Source of the DNA: Nymphaea colorata
Lineage: Eukaryota; Streptophyta; Magnoliopsida; Nymphaeales; Nymphaeaceae
Assembly: GCF_008831285.2 (NCBI RefSeq)
Contig: NC_045144.1
Coordinates: 23,019,716 to 23,083,715, forward strand
Length of the DNA stretch: 64,000 bases
Direction: 5' to 3'
Both the position numbers and the translations under genes were made by a program. The notes below the pieces were generated by a model, which searched no databases, was not told the origin of the DNA, and was given only the letters and a program-made list of their open reading frames with translations. Below, one piece after another: positions 25,460 to 37,339 of the stretch. Numbering within the stretch: position 1 is the first letter of the stretch; every line of letters begins with the position of its first letter.

Positions 25460-25680
25460 TAGAGTTATGTTTCAGGTTTAGCCCGTTACCTAAATGAGTT
25501 GTTTAAGTTTATGTTGCAAGTTTAACCCCTTACTTGCACGCATTTGCCGAAAATTGAATTCATGTTTAACCCCCCTAAATGGTTTTCCTTGGCTTGTATT
25601 GTTGGTTTAACTTGCATTGCATGTTTAACCTCTTACCTGCATGCTTTGGCTCGCATTGCAGGTTTAACCATTTACCTGCA
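25460..25680. repeat. Degenerate tandem 'gtttaacc...tgcatg' repeats
   Basis: About five irregular reiterations of a theme like gcatgtttaacc, ttacctgcatg. Examples are at 25,497-25,512, 25,527-25,550, 25,580-25,590 and 25,617-25,682. Spacing is uneven (30-60 bp). Possibly a decayed minisatellite in retroelement non-coding DNA. Confidence 0.5.
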
Positions 25681-26482
25681 TGACCGTGCAAGAAAGTTCT
25701 AAAGATTTCCTCTTCAGAGTCAAGTGCTACTCATGAGTGCACCGGGAGTTTGAACAAGGTGAAATAAAATTCCATTTCTTCATTTATTTCTAATAAATAT
25801 GCTTGTTATATGCTTGAGATTATATTCATGCATGATATACTAATTCTCTTGATTAATGAGCAAATGCACAGCAAGAATGAGTGTTCGGTTTGAGATTTTT
25901 CCATCTTATGTTGATTTTTGAGGTTGAAACTTCTCTAACCCAGGAAAGCCCTTCACTAATTTGTATATGTTGAAGTTCATCTTCATGTCATTCTCACGCA
26001 TAGTTGCTTTCTCAATCACCCGATTATGAACCCCAATGAGTGTTTTCTTATGTCGCTCTTCATTTCATGAATGTTTGATTTTTTTTCCATACACAATGGT
26101 GGAAGAAATATATTTCTTGTAACAAATGAAATGATAATGCTTTTATGATTCACATGTAAAAATATTTGGAATCATGTTTTTCAAAAGATTTTCAAAAGCA
26201 AGAAATGAGGCCTTTGAGACTTTGCCTAGGCTTTTGCATTAGTCCAAATTCCTCTCCAGCCTACATAGAAAAATTGAAGTCGGATATTTTCAAGTTATTT
26301 ACTGATTTCAGCACTCATGAAGACATATACATATATACATGTTATATACGTATACCTGCATATGACTATCTCTCGTTGTCTTTTTCTTCTTATGATTTAA
26401 TATATTCTTTTATAAACTCTCGTATACGTATATATAAATATATATATGTGTACTTCATTATAAAATCTCTCTCTCTTTGGCT
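25679..26482 (+). repeat. Inverted repeat arm 2
   Basis: Plus-strand partner of 23,320-24,107. Arm-to-arm spacing is about 1.57 kb. It begins catgaccgtgcaagaaag and ends within a tctctctctc run. The open frame at 26,166-26,498 reads like the complement-strand frame of arm 1 (shared SDIFK, SHED/THEDIY and YDYLSLSFS strings). This reflects shared repeat ancestry, not a gene. Confidence 0.75.
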
Positions 26483-26929
26483 AGCAAAGGGCAGCTAACA
26501 AGAGGATGAAAAAGGAACAAAAAGGAAAACAAATAAAGATTTAAGGTACCTGACAAGGAAGACTTCTATTGGACCCAACATGCTTCTAAGATGCATTTGA
26601 TAGCACCCTTGTTGATATCCATCATTCTGGCACCAATAATATTTCATAGGGATTAGCTTTTTTTTGGAACTTCAATCAAATGTTATAAGTTCTGTTTACT
26701 TCATCGAGATCTAGGACTTGCAATCCCTTTCCATGAGGTGCTTTTATGGAAATGAGTGTCATTCTACACAATAAACAAATAATAGTCAAACAATTGAAAG
26801 CCATTCTAAAGAAGTCTTGACTAATAAATAAAACACATTGACACTATTGAGCATTAGACTAAGGCATGAGTTATCATAGTAGCTAAATATCAATTATCAA
26901 AGAGATACCACTATTGCAGAACTCAAAAA

Positions 26930-28690
26930 ATCTCATTTATCTTGAAATCTCTTTATATAATGCGACTGATTAGCAAGCTGCAACTGCACATTCATCCAGC
27001 CCATCTTTCGTGTATTTTCTTGTTTTGATCGATTGGACAATTATCTTTTTTTCACCCTAAAGCTTCTTCTCTTCAATTTCTTCTTCTTGCAGTTGATGTT
27101 CACATGGTGGAATTATAACCAATCTATTTCTAGGATCAATATGTTGATCACCACTAACTGAGCTGGTAACACGTATCCTTGTATTTCAATTTTGATGTCT
27201 TCTATATATGTTATGTAAGCATTTTGTTTTCTAGTGGTGTAAGGTCTAACAATCCATATGGCATGCTCTTTTCTTCTACTTCTAATAGTTCAATAATTTT
27301 CTTTGAAATAAAAGAACATGTTGCTCTAGAGTAAAAAATAACATTCGCCCAATGAGAGTTGAAGTATACCTTAAATGAGATCATTTGATTTGAGATCCTC
27401 TATAGTGGTATCCTTTATATTGTTAGCTCGTATTGGTACCTTCTTCTCTACAAGTTGGTTATTCCTTTTCTTTTTTGCTCTTCCTCTTTTTTCTTTGGAC
27501 ATTCTCGAATAAAATGTCCCTTGGCACTGCAATATAAACATGTTCCTGTGTCTTGGTACCATGGTTTACCAGGGTACTGATGATGACACTTGAGACACTC
27601 ATCATTCCTCTTAGGTGGTGACGATCTCTGCTTTTTGAACTTCTCCAAGGCTTCACTGTATCACTGTGGATCCTTTTGAACTGATTTACCTTCAGTCTTG
27701 GCTTGAAGAATCCACTTTTCTTGCCTATTCCAGGACTTCTGTCCCAATCCTCTTCAAAGCATGCAGCTATGTCAATGACATTATCCAAATCTCTTGGATG
27801 ACTTCCCATCACCTTGCTCCTCAGCACATCTTTAAATCCTCTCACAAATTTATGTACTCTATCTGCGTCCGTAGTGCAAATATGTGTACAATATTTCTCC
27901 AAATGTCGAAATTTGACCACATATTTATGTAAACTCATGCTCCCTTGGTCCAATTCCAATAATTCTTGCATACACCTCTATCATGTGAAGGCTGGTGTAG
28001 GCATTTTTAAAATTGTCCTAGAAATCATTCCATGTAATCTCCTGTTTGGTGAACTTCACCTCACTCTACGTTTGCCACCATTCCTCGACATCTTCTTTTA
28101 GTATAAAGGTTTCAAATTGAACCTTCTTTCATCAAGCATGTTTAAAATAGCGAAGATTTTCTCGATCTCCTTCAACCACTCCTTGGCATCATTCGTAGCA
28201 CCATTTCCATTTAACTCTGGTGGTTATAGATTCATAAACTCTGTGTGTTATACCTCTAGGTTTACGGTTCTTGATTATGTTAGTCTCCGCACTGCTTCTG
28301 CCAAAAGGAGTACTTTGCACAAGATCATGCATCAATCCCAAGATCATTTGTAAAGTATGCATGATAAACTCCTACTGCTACTGGATGCTTACAATGGTGC
28401 TCGAGATCCAAATAGGTTGGTATTTATATTTTGGTCCCCATCAATGCTTGGAATACAAGTTCTACCCCTCGTTTTTCCACCTCAAGTGTGTGCCATCTGA
28501 ATCACACATTTATGGGGCACATGAATTTTTCTTTATGTCCATATCTAAACATAATTCTACGTTAGTTCAGATCTTTGGGCCTTTTCCCAACTTCAAATAC
28601 AAACACCCTTCTACACTAGGCTCGGATGACTTTCCTCATTTTTCTTTTGCGATTGACACTAGGCATTGGGTACGTTGATATAAAAGTTGT
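26930..28690 (-). mobile_element. Second copy of same gypsy family, gag-protease fragment
   Basis: Minus-strand fragment clearly related to the element at 8.9-18.3 kb. At about 28,690 the LTR/primer-site junction is recognisable (ggtgacaact, then a decayed primer site). Leader similarity follows. Gag residues FIMHTLQMILGLMHDLVQ lie at about 28,300-28,355 and match FIMNTLHMIMRLMHGLTQ of the first copy. The gag core and CCHC knuckle (CLYCSAKGHFIREC) lie at 27,450-27,970. The protease is at about 26,940-27,400; its active-site box reads YSRATCSFIS, destroying the Asp and Gly. The match fades near 26,930 and there is no reverse transcriptase. The upstream LTR sequence beyond 28,690 is recognisable for only a short distance. 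Confidence 0.85.
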
Positions 28691-28699
28691 CACCAGCTA

Positions 28700-29500
28700 A
28701 ATTTTGAGACAATCTCTTTTTTCATGTACAAGGAATATATAGATATATTACAAAATAAACATGAAGTCTTAAAGGTCAAATCAAATCTTAGGTAATGACC
28801 AAGGCAAAGACAGATCCAACAAGAAGAACAGGGTTACAAGAACCCATGTAGAGTCCAAACAAAATACTACAATGACTCAATGAAAACAAAGTTACAAAAA
28901 TAATCCTAGAGAATGCCTATATCACCAATGGTAGTCTGTCACAGAACTGAGGGAATCTGTCCAAAAGCCATTAGTCAATCAAGGACTACATCCAGATTAC
29001 CACATAACCCTTTTGCACATAACCATATCTATGTGTTCATGATTGCCAACCCAAATTAAGTAGAGCACTTACCTGAACAGAGACTATTTGAATCAGCAAC
29101 TTACTAGCATCCTTCTCCAACACTTTGTGGTTGAGATGATAAGAGGACAAGACATTGTCCTCAATGTAGAATTCAACCAGAGATGCAACAAGCAAATGGA
29201 AGGTATCTCATTCTCTCTCCAATCTTTACAAAAGCTTTTTCACTATGATAGCAGCAAGTAGAAGGCGAAAATGCCATTTACTCAAGCTTAATAAGCTCTT
29301 TTTGATGGCCCCAAAATTTCTGTTCAAATTCACTGTTACCCAAAGAATAAAGGGTGACTCTTTTGCATCTCCTACCCCCATTTAATATCTCTTTTATTCT
29401 TTCTAATAGTCCTAACATTCTACTCAACTACACCCTCTAATGTTAATTATAGATTTAATACTTAGTTTGATTGGTCCCAATACTTCATAAAATTTAACAG
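28700..29500. other. Probable LTR remains, no gene
   Basis: The first ~60 bp after the junction at 28,690 still resemble the end of the gypsy LTR read on the minus strand. The rest shows nothing I can identify. Confidence 0.35.
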
Positions 29501-29502
29501 AT

Positions 29503-29504
29503 TA

Positions 29505-29545
<41 letters not shown>

Positions 29546-29558
29546 GCATATATACATG
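29503..29558. repeat. TA-rich microsatellite
   Basis: A run of tatata with occasional g and c (tatatatg, tatatgca), about 55 bp. Confidence 0.9.
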
Positions 29559-29879
29559 TTTATATTTCATTACATTTGTTTGAAATTATAGGGCTTTATA
29601 GAGATAATGACATGGGTATGAAATAACCATAGGGGTATGATATAACGAAAGGAGCGTGACAAAAAACTAAAAGATGTTTCTTTGCCTCTCAAAAGGTTAT
29701 AATGGTTATAATGACCTTCATTGTCGAAAGCCTTCGTGCACCATGTGGCAGATCACATGCATGCGAATAAAATTTTGGTGCACCATGAAGGCATATATAA
29801 ACCGCTTTGATTTAAGTGCAAAAAACAAACAAAGCCTAAGATTGAGAAGAGCTGCAGCTTCCATACAAGGATCTCTATA

Positions 29880-30480
29880 GGCCCCCCCACCCCCCCCTCC
29901 TCCGCGGGATCCATGGGTTGGACCACAGGCTACAGTCCATCCATATCAGGGGAAGGGGATGCTACTCACGAGCTGGTCAGGGACAGGTTCCGGTCACTCT
30001 TTCGATGCCATGTCTGAGCCTCGGCTATAGATGAATCGTGGCCCGCCGGGATTGATATGAGACTATGGTTCAAAGCTTCCCAATCTGAGGGATTTTGTAG
30101 GTTCATTGATCAGGGGATTAGATTAGCAAAGCCCAAAAAGCCCTCGGAAAGCGACGCATGCTTCTACTTAGCCCTATGATCTGCTAATTCATCTCTTGAT
30201 CTGGTATTATGGGGGAACCCTTGATTGGGAACCTTCTTTAACTGCTTGAATCTGACTGAAAATGAAGAAGACAAGGAAGCGTTTTCAGTATGGACAAGGA
30301 TATCTATTGAGAATCGCAACAGGAATTCCCCAAGAAGCATCATATGCATTTCAACCACCTCTATTGAACAATTTCACTAGCTACATGCATGCCATCCTGT
30401 CCTTTCTGCATTTACCACCAAAGCAGCAATGCCATATAAAATTCAAAGGAATGCCCATTAGAAAATCAGATGTTCCTTAT
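29880..30480. other. Locally GC-richer block of unknown origin
   Basis: Opens with a C-rich run (gcccccccacccccccctcctccgcgg) and continues to about 30,200 with composition less AT-rich than its surroundings. No transposon ends or protein domain recognised. Insertion of organelle DNA is one possibility, but I cannot show it by reading. Confidence 0.3.
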
Positions 30481-31190
30481 TTATAGGGATGTCAAGGATT
30501 GGATTCCAACAGGATATATCTTAACCGTATCCATTTTATTGGATATCCATGTACTCCGATTTGAGTACAAATAACGAGAAATCATATCTGAATCCAAATG
30601 CGAATTTTGGACTGAATCCATCCGATTTTCAAAATGCATGTAAGAGGATTGGATATAGGAAGTCTGAATCTGCATACAAATCAGATCAGATATTTATGTA
30701 TCTTTGATCAATTCAATTCTATTTCTTAATTAGATATTATTTTTTTTTTATATCTGATTTTGTTGGAATGGTCAAATATCCAATTCAAATTGGATATATG
30801 AAGATCTCTACCCATTTGTGGCTATAAAAAAAAAACAGTGGTGGAACAGGCAATTTTTAGCTGATGGGCATTATTTAAATCATTCTCATACTTTAAGGGG
30901 CTTTAATATTTACAAATAACTAAAGAATCGAAGGTACATATATAAATATAGCAAAAATTTGTGGGTCTGGTGCTCGTAACTGCCCATACCACTCCACTGG
31001 AACCTCACGAACGCATAGGTGTTTTCTGGCCCCCTTCCACCTTACCCAATGATGAAAAAAGGAAGATCAAGAATGAGGAGAATCCGGCCTCTATTCAGCC
31101 AAAGAGAGATTTCATTTCACCCGCCAAGAAGCTGCCATCACAAGTTGTTCCAAATCTTCCCAAAATATTCTAGCCAATAATCCACCACCA

Positions 31191-31610
31191 CCAGGGTTGT
31201 ACACGAGCAAACTTTGGGCCAGCTGGATCTTGACTCATCTCAAAAAACTTGAGCTCGAGCTCAATTGGAACCAGAGCACATGCTCGAGCTCGATTCGACT
31301 ATATGGTGTTGAGAATGAGCTCAACTCAGTTAACTCATTTATCTTAACCTATCTTTTGTTTTTTTTTTTTAACTCGTCAACTCGTTAACTAATTTAACTA
31401 ATTCAACTATGATGAACCAGTTTTACATAGTTGAGGCAAGCCAAATTTAAACCAGATGAGTTCTTACAACTTGAAATTGACTCGTTTAACATTTTAACAT
31501 AAATTTAAACTCAAACTCAACTCATTTATAAATTATTCAAGTTGAGTAGAGTTTTTCCAAGCAAGTTGAAGTCGAATCGAGTTAACTCGATCCATTGCTA
31601 CCACCTCCTT
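31191..31610. repeat. GAGCTCGA-rich degenerate repeat
   Basis: Contains many ttgagctcgagct, gagctcgattcgac and actcgagt-type words, the same vocabulary as the hAT-like MITE at 35.6-36.0 kb. The start ggttgtacacgag and the end, reverse-complemented to ggtagcaatggatcgag, are only weakly inverted. Target-site duplication is not convincing. Likely a diverged relative of that MITE. Confidence 0.4.
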
Positions 31611-32300
31611 TTTACAGTCATTATCATGTAAGCCCGCATTTCTTTCTTTCCACAAGTTGTAGACTGTTAAGACACATAGACCAACAATTCTTGACCCAAA
31701 ACATGCAAAACTTCTGCTTCCAACACCTTTCATCCTTTCTTGCAAGGAGAGTTGGTACGAATATTAATAATGAACTTCGGGCCCACAAAACACCAGACTT
31801 TCGTCAACTGTTTCTGCATCCCTTTCAAAACTGGGCATCTTGGTAATCACTAGTAATACCCCAAACCACTGGATTCAATCCATAGTTGGGAGCTTCTTTT
31901 AAAACATGCACATCTCAATGGGTCTTTCTGGCCCTTCCTCCTGATATAATTGTAAATGTCTTTACGTTTCAGTGAGGATGCCTCCTGTCCATTAATCCAC
32001 AAAAGCTTATCAGCTTCTCCATTCAAAGAGATAGCATAACCTGCGGAAACTAGTGATACTTGGATTTTAATTCCTTCAACAAGGAATTTACTTGGCCAAG
32101 TAAATCAGAAAAACTTTACTTCACTTTAAAGTTTAGCAAAGTCTACTCCACCTTTCTCATAGAGGGAAAAGAGGGCGCCGCATAGATCTGTCCATGCATT
32201 TCAATGCATAATGTCTTACGTCTAGGATCTTCTGAATCCCTCCACTAGAAATGGAGCACAGCTGCACAGTCTTTCTCTATCGAAGCCAAAACGGAACATG
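31611..32300 (-). pseudogene. LINE ORF2 C-terminal fragment
   Basis: On the minus strand, about 31,890-32,050 reads NGEADKLLWINGQEASSLKR, then KDIYNYIRRKGQ. This resembles the zinc-binding reverse-transcriptase-associated domain at the end of plant LINE ORF2 proteins. At about 31,600-31,700 the frame VYNLWKERNAGLHDNDCKK matches the tail found in the same proteins. Frames change several times. No palm domain is present, so this is a 5'-truncated or decayed LINE. Confidence 0.55.
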
Positions 32301-34669
32301 GAATCTTAAAAGCCAAGAGTAAAAAGCTCATAACCAAGCCTACCACATGTCTGAACAAAAAAATTCACCCCATAAATTCCCCATGTGTTAACAAGGTAAA
32401 CGACCATTTTGTTTCATTATAAATAAACTCAAAGTTCGTATTTGTTTACTGCAATGAAAATAATTTAAGTAGACCTTTAAAAGTTTAAAATTAATGTATA
32501 AGTGTAAGATTTTGTCTAAAAGGAGTGTGGTCTATGAACAGTATGCATGTCGTACATTAACTTTTACGCACTCATGCCTACTATTTCTTTCATAATTTGT
32601 TTTTTGGAAAAGATGCAAACATGTTTAAGAAAAACTCATAAACATAGACCAAAAAAAAAAAAAAGTGCTTCATTTTAGATCGATATTTCTTAATTTTGAT
32701 GCTGTCGGTTCAATTAGATTATGTCCTTTGTTGATTTGTGATAAATGTGTTTTTATTATTTAATTAACTTTTGCAAATAAAGTGGACGTATGCTTAATTT
32801 AGGTCTTGCTTTTGATAAAGGACACCAAAAAGACAAGTGGGTTCGACCCATCTTCTGTAAATCAATTATGCATGGCCATATATCAAATATGTAAATCAAT
32901 TAACGGACATTAGTTCTTGTTCTGTGTTTCTAAGCTTCCATTTACTTACAGGTTCTTTTTCTAATCACCTCCAAGGCCAAGTCCCACAGCTACATTTCAA
33001 TTATTAAATGAGATCTTGCTGTTGCAAATAAAATTTTGGCAAACTCTTCCGGAATTCTTTCTTAACTTATTTGTATTGATAATATATAGGATTTCTATAA
33101 ATATATCAATATTGGTTCCACCACTGTCACAGATATCGCAAAATTTTCACTAATCTGGCCATATTTATGAGAAACAAGTAAAAATATCAGGAAAATCTTG
33201 TGATTTTTCCCAAAAAATTTCAAATGAAAAACAACTTTACTGAAAAATACTTGAGAAAACCCCACTGGTATTTTCCTGATAAAGATGTTTGTGATATTAG
33301 TTTCCAAATTTCCACATGCATTTTATAGAAATGTACGCTAACTTAATTATTTGCGCATCCAATGAAATTAATCTGTTCAAGCACGCATGTATTTATGGGG
33401 TCGACCTGGAATTAACTTGAAGGATCGTATGGTTAATTAAAACTGAAAAATATATGTAGCCTTCCGAATGTTGCATTATTGTTTGCCATCCACGTTTCAA
33501 TCATTTCTCTATGCTGGAGAGACAAAAAGAGCAAGGCTTATGGATGTAAATGATAAGCTTCATGGTTGGGCATATGTCCAACAGGCCTGCTTTTTTCCAT
33601 TGGTGTTTGGTTTGAATTTCAAATCTGACAGATAAGGTATTGCTGTCAGATCAGTATAACTTTAACACAGAAGAATGTGGATCCAGGCGATTCTTATGCC
33701 AAAAAATGATTTCTGGATCTGATTCTAATTTGGATTCCAGATTTTGGTTCAGTGACTGGATTTTGATCTAATGAAAATTTATATTCAAAACTGGGCTCAG
33801 GCTTAGTAAATAGATTTGGAATAGGAGCTGTATTAGACTACTATACAACTTATTTGACTTGTTCAACAAGTTTCGACAAAAGTGTAGCATAACTGGTCGA
33901 GCCCATCGGCATGTAAGTGGTGTATTGTTGGCTTGATTTGGATGGTTACTGCTCTCTTGGACTGCAGATGATGGCACGGCTGCCACTTAGGTCCTCAAAG
34001 CATGCCCTAAACCCTTAGACACGGGGGCAAAGGTAAGTTTATAAGGTATCATCCTCCAACCTGAAGCAGATGTTTTGTGAAAAATAAGCAAAAAATCGAC
34101 TGCATCATGGCAACAAAAGAAGGATGAGGAAACATGAGGCAGTTCATCCAAGAGAATGCCTATCCACAAAAAAGGAAAAAAAATCAGTTCCCCACTTTTC
34201 TCTTTTGAATTCAGTCCCTAAATAAGTGTATTATACATGCTGAACAACATCCATCCAAAATATATCAATGAGGATATCAAAATGATTTTTTCTATGTGGT
34301 TCAGATTTATGCATTATTAAATTGAAGAAGCGCAATAATTCAATACTAGTGAAGCCCACACAAATTTTGGCTCATATTTATGAATAATTGAATTTTTTTA
34401 TGTACTTAATATGATGTGAACCAAAATTCGTATTTGTTCAAATAAATTCAACTCCCTCTCTCCCAACTAGCTAGACTCCTCCAACCTCAGTATGTTCTCT
34501 CTCATTCCTCACCTCACCAAAATTCGTTTTTATGGACCGCTGCTGACTTGTACTTTTTTTTTATTCAATTTTCTTTTTGCGGTTTGTTCTTGTATCTAGG
34601 GGACTTCTTGTCCCCAAATTTTGTTATGCATTAGCATTTTATCGGCACCTGCTCTTTATCTCTCATCCA
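32300..34669. other. No recognisable gene
   Basis: AT-rich non-coding DNA. Short minus-strand frames at 33,095-33,307, 33,768-33,986 and 33,987-34,169 have no recognisable domains. No transposon termini found. Confidence 0.45.
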
Positions 34670-35740
34670 TCACTTTTTTCCCTTTTTCTCGTGGGGTACT
34701 CGCATTATAATGGGACAATAAGTCTCGTCAACTAAATATATTAAAACAGGCCTAACAACTGTACGTACTGGCAATTGTCAAAAGAGAGAGAATGAAGGAT
34801 TTTGAGTAGCGCGGATATATAAAGTTTTACGTCATTAAACAATATAGCAAAAGGTGCAGTCAGTTCCCACATGACCATGACTTCCAGAATGCATAGGGCT
34901 GCACATGAGCTGAGACAAGATCAAGTTGGGCCACCTCGCACTTGATTCTACTCAAAAAATTCGAGCTCGAACTCGAGTTGAGCTCCATACAACAAGTTTG
35001 AGCTCGACTCGATGATCCAACATTCATCACTTTTTTCCCTTTTTATCGTGGGGTACTCGCATTATAATGGGACAATAAGTCTCGTCAACTAAATATATTA
35101 AAACAGGCCTAACAACTGTACGTACTGGCAATTGTCAAAAGAGAGAGAATGAAGGATTTTGAGTAGCGCGGATATATAAAGTTTTACGTCATTAAACAAT
35201 ATAGCAAAAGGTGCAGTCAGTTGCCACATGACCATGACTTCCAGAATGCATAGGGCAGCACATGAGCTGAGTCAAGATCAAGTTGGGCCACCTCACACTC
35301 GATTCTACTCAAAAAATTCGAGCTCGAACTCGAGTTGAGCTCCATACAACAAGTTTGAGCTCGACTCGATGATCCAACATTCATCACTTTTTTCCCTTTT
35401 TATCGTGGGGTACTCGCATTATAATGGGACAATAAGTCTCGTCAACTAAATATATTAAAACAGGCCTAACAACTGTACGTACTGGCAATTGTCAAAAGAG
35501 AGAGAATGAAGGATTTTGAGTAGCGCAGATATATAAAGTTTTACGTCATTAAACAATATAGCAAAAGGTGCAGTCAGTTGCCACATGACCATGACTTCCA
35601 GAATGCATAGGGCTGCACATGAGCTGAGTCAAGATCAAGTTGGGCCACCTCACACTCGATTCTACTCAAAAAATTCGAGCTCGAACTCGAGTTGAGCTCC
35701 ATACAACAAGTTTGAGCTCGACTCGATGATCCAACATTCA
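34670..35740. repeat. Three exact-length 357-bp tandem repeats
   Basis: Copies occupy 34,670-35,026, 35,027-35,383 and 35,384-35,740. Each starts catcacttttttccc and ends gatgatccaacatt(ca). I counted only a handful of substitutions between copies (for example ctcgtgg/atcgtgg, gcgcgg/gcgcag, gggctgc/gggcagc). Each unit joins about 220 bp of flank to the 8-bp target site agaatgca and the first ~130 bp of the MITE that ends at 36,037. Only the last unit runs on into the rest of the MITE. Confidence 0.95.
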
Positions 35741-36037
35741 GTTGGAAATCGACTCGTTTGACTCATTTATGTTAAGTATGTCTCATTTTTTTAGCTACTT
35801 TAACTCGATTAAATCATTTAGTCACTATTCATCTAAATATTTTTCTCATTGTAATTCAACCTTTACTATGCAATCGAGCCAAGTCGAGTTTTTACAGCTC
35901 GAATTTGACTCATTTAACATTTCAGGCATATACCTGAACTCAAACTCGACACATTTGTAAACGAGTAAAGTTGGAGTTGAGTTTAGACAAGCGAGTTCGA
36001 GTTAAGCTCGAGCTGGCTCAACTCGTTGTGCAGCCTA
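35608..36037. mobile_element. 430-bp hAT-like MITE rich in GAGCTCGA
   Basis: Starts tagggctgcacatgagctga and ends gttgtgcagccta. The reverse complement of the end, taggctgcacaacgagttga, mirrors the start with one gap and a few mismatches. It is flanked by agaatgca (35,600-35,607) and agaatgta (36,038-36,045), an 8-bp duplication with one change, as expected for hAT elements. The interior is full of gagctcga/tcgagttgag words able to form extensive secondary structure. The 5' ~130 bp is also present in the two upstream tandem copies. Confidence 0.82.
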
Positions 36038-36241
36038 AGAATGTATCTATTGTGAAAGTTTTTTAAAACACAAAATTAAAAAAACAATCATTGGACCACA
36101 AAAGTAGCCGGCCGATTTCAGTTTTTTTATATAAACATATCATCCTTGGATTTGACAGTCCAATGGTTGATCCATTCCTTTTCAGATGAATTTCATAAGA
36201 TACTTTTCCAAATGCAACCACCGTTGTCCAAAACTATAGGT

Positions 36242-36265
<24 letters not shown>
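36242..36265. repeat. 24-bp A tract
   Basis: Uninterrupted adenines. It could be a retroposed tail, but no source body is recognisable upstream. Confidence 0.9.
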
Positions 36266-36272
<7 letters not shown>

Positions 36273-36552
36273 TTGACCTTTATTGTAGATCTTGGACATG
36301 ATTACGTGGCTCATAAGTCTAATACATTTTTCAACAGCTCAAGTCTGTTCATATAGGTCTGGCCACAGCTTTTGTTGCGGCTGGCAGACCAAAGGTGGTT
36401 GCCGGATAAGTAATTGGGTATCCAGTCTGTGATGGGCTGGACTTGGATTGGTTATTTAACATTCGGGTTGGTATAAAAGAAATTTGACGTGCTCGAATCT
36501 GCCCGATGTATATATTTAAAACTCATTTTTCAAATTAATTTTGTATTTTCTT

Positions 36553-36611
36553 CTCTCTCTCTATATATATATATATACACACACACATATATATACATAT
36601 ATATATACATG

Positions 36612-36654
<43 letters not shown>

Positions 36655-36668
36655 ATATATATATATAG

Positions 36669-36711
<43 letters not shown>
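36553..36711. repeat. TA/CA-type microsatellite
   Basis: About 160 bp of tatata with short acacac and tatgta interruptions. The open frame of alternating Tyr/Ile/Thr across it is an artefact. Confidence 0.95.
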
Positions 36712-36712
<1 letters not shown>

Positions 36713-36759
36713 TAGAATGTTGTTTTTTTACGATCTACAAACATCAATAACAAATAAGG

Positions 36760-37320
36760 AGAAGTATTGTGCTTCTGAAACAAATAATAAAGATTCCTCT
36801 GCTCGAAAGAAGAAAAAAAAGGAAAATGAACAAAAAAATAAGAGGAAAAGGGTGTAAAGTAGTTTACTTGATAGCTTGGAAAACGACCACTACCAGTTTT
36901 TGAAGCTTAACCAGAGAATCTGCTACCGCTCCTTCTAGCTGTCTGCTGCTTGAGTGATGGAACACCATAGCTGTTTATTCACCACGGCTGTTTATTCTGC
37001 CAGGTGTGGCTGGAGAAGCCACCATTGTTTTTTTCCCTTCTGACGCAGCCAGAGAATCTGTTGCTGCCTCTTTCCGGTGAACTTACAACTCGGTCGCTGC
37101 AGGCGGTTTCGCTGGACCTTCAAATCTGGCCGGCTCGCTGCGCAGCGAAGACCTATGTCACTGTTACCTTTTTCAGGAGGACCCATGATTACTCAAATGT
37201 TGCTCCCTACGCTGCGCTGCATTTTTTCTTTTAGGTCGATGATACTTGCCGGTTAGCAGGTTGCTGATACTTGCTGGTTAGTCGGTCGTTGGCCACCAGA
37301 ATGAGCTTTATGGACAGAGG
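36760..37320. other. No recognisable gene; GC-richer stretch
   Basis: A moderately GC-rich segment (36,900-37,250) with frames on both strands but no domain I recognise. Likely untranslated or LTR-type retroelement sequence given what follows. Confidence 0.3.
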
Positions 37321-37339
37321 CAGACGAAACCCTAGCAGA

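Noticed and set aside
26166-26498. 110-residue open frame on the plus strand, with a similar one on the minus strand at 23.2-23.5 kb
   Set aside because: The similarity comes from the inverted LTR-like arms. The frames are low-complexity at their ends and show no domain.
29826-29866. gctgcagc word as possible far target duplication of the hAT at 18.3 kb
   Set aside because: No hAT end adjoins it, and it is 8.6 kb beyond the coding region. An 8-bp chance match is likely.
30484-30830. Possible MITE starting tagggatgtcaag and rich in ggatat words
   Set aside because: The right end (agatctctaccc) is a poor inverted match and no target duplication could be found.
36541-36750. Open frame of alternating Tyr, Ile and Thr residues
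   Set aside because: It is a translated TA/CA microsatellite.
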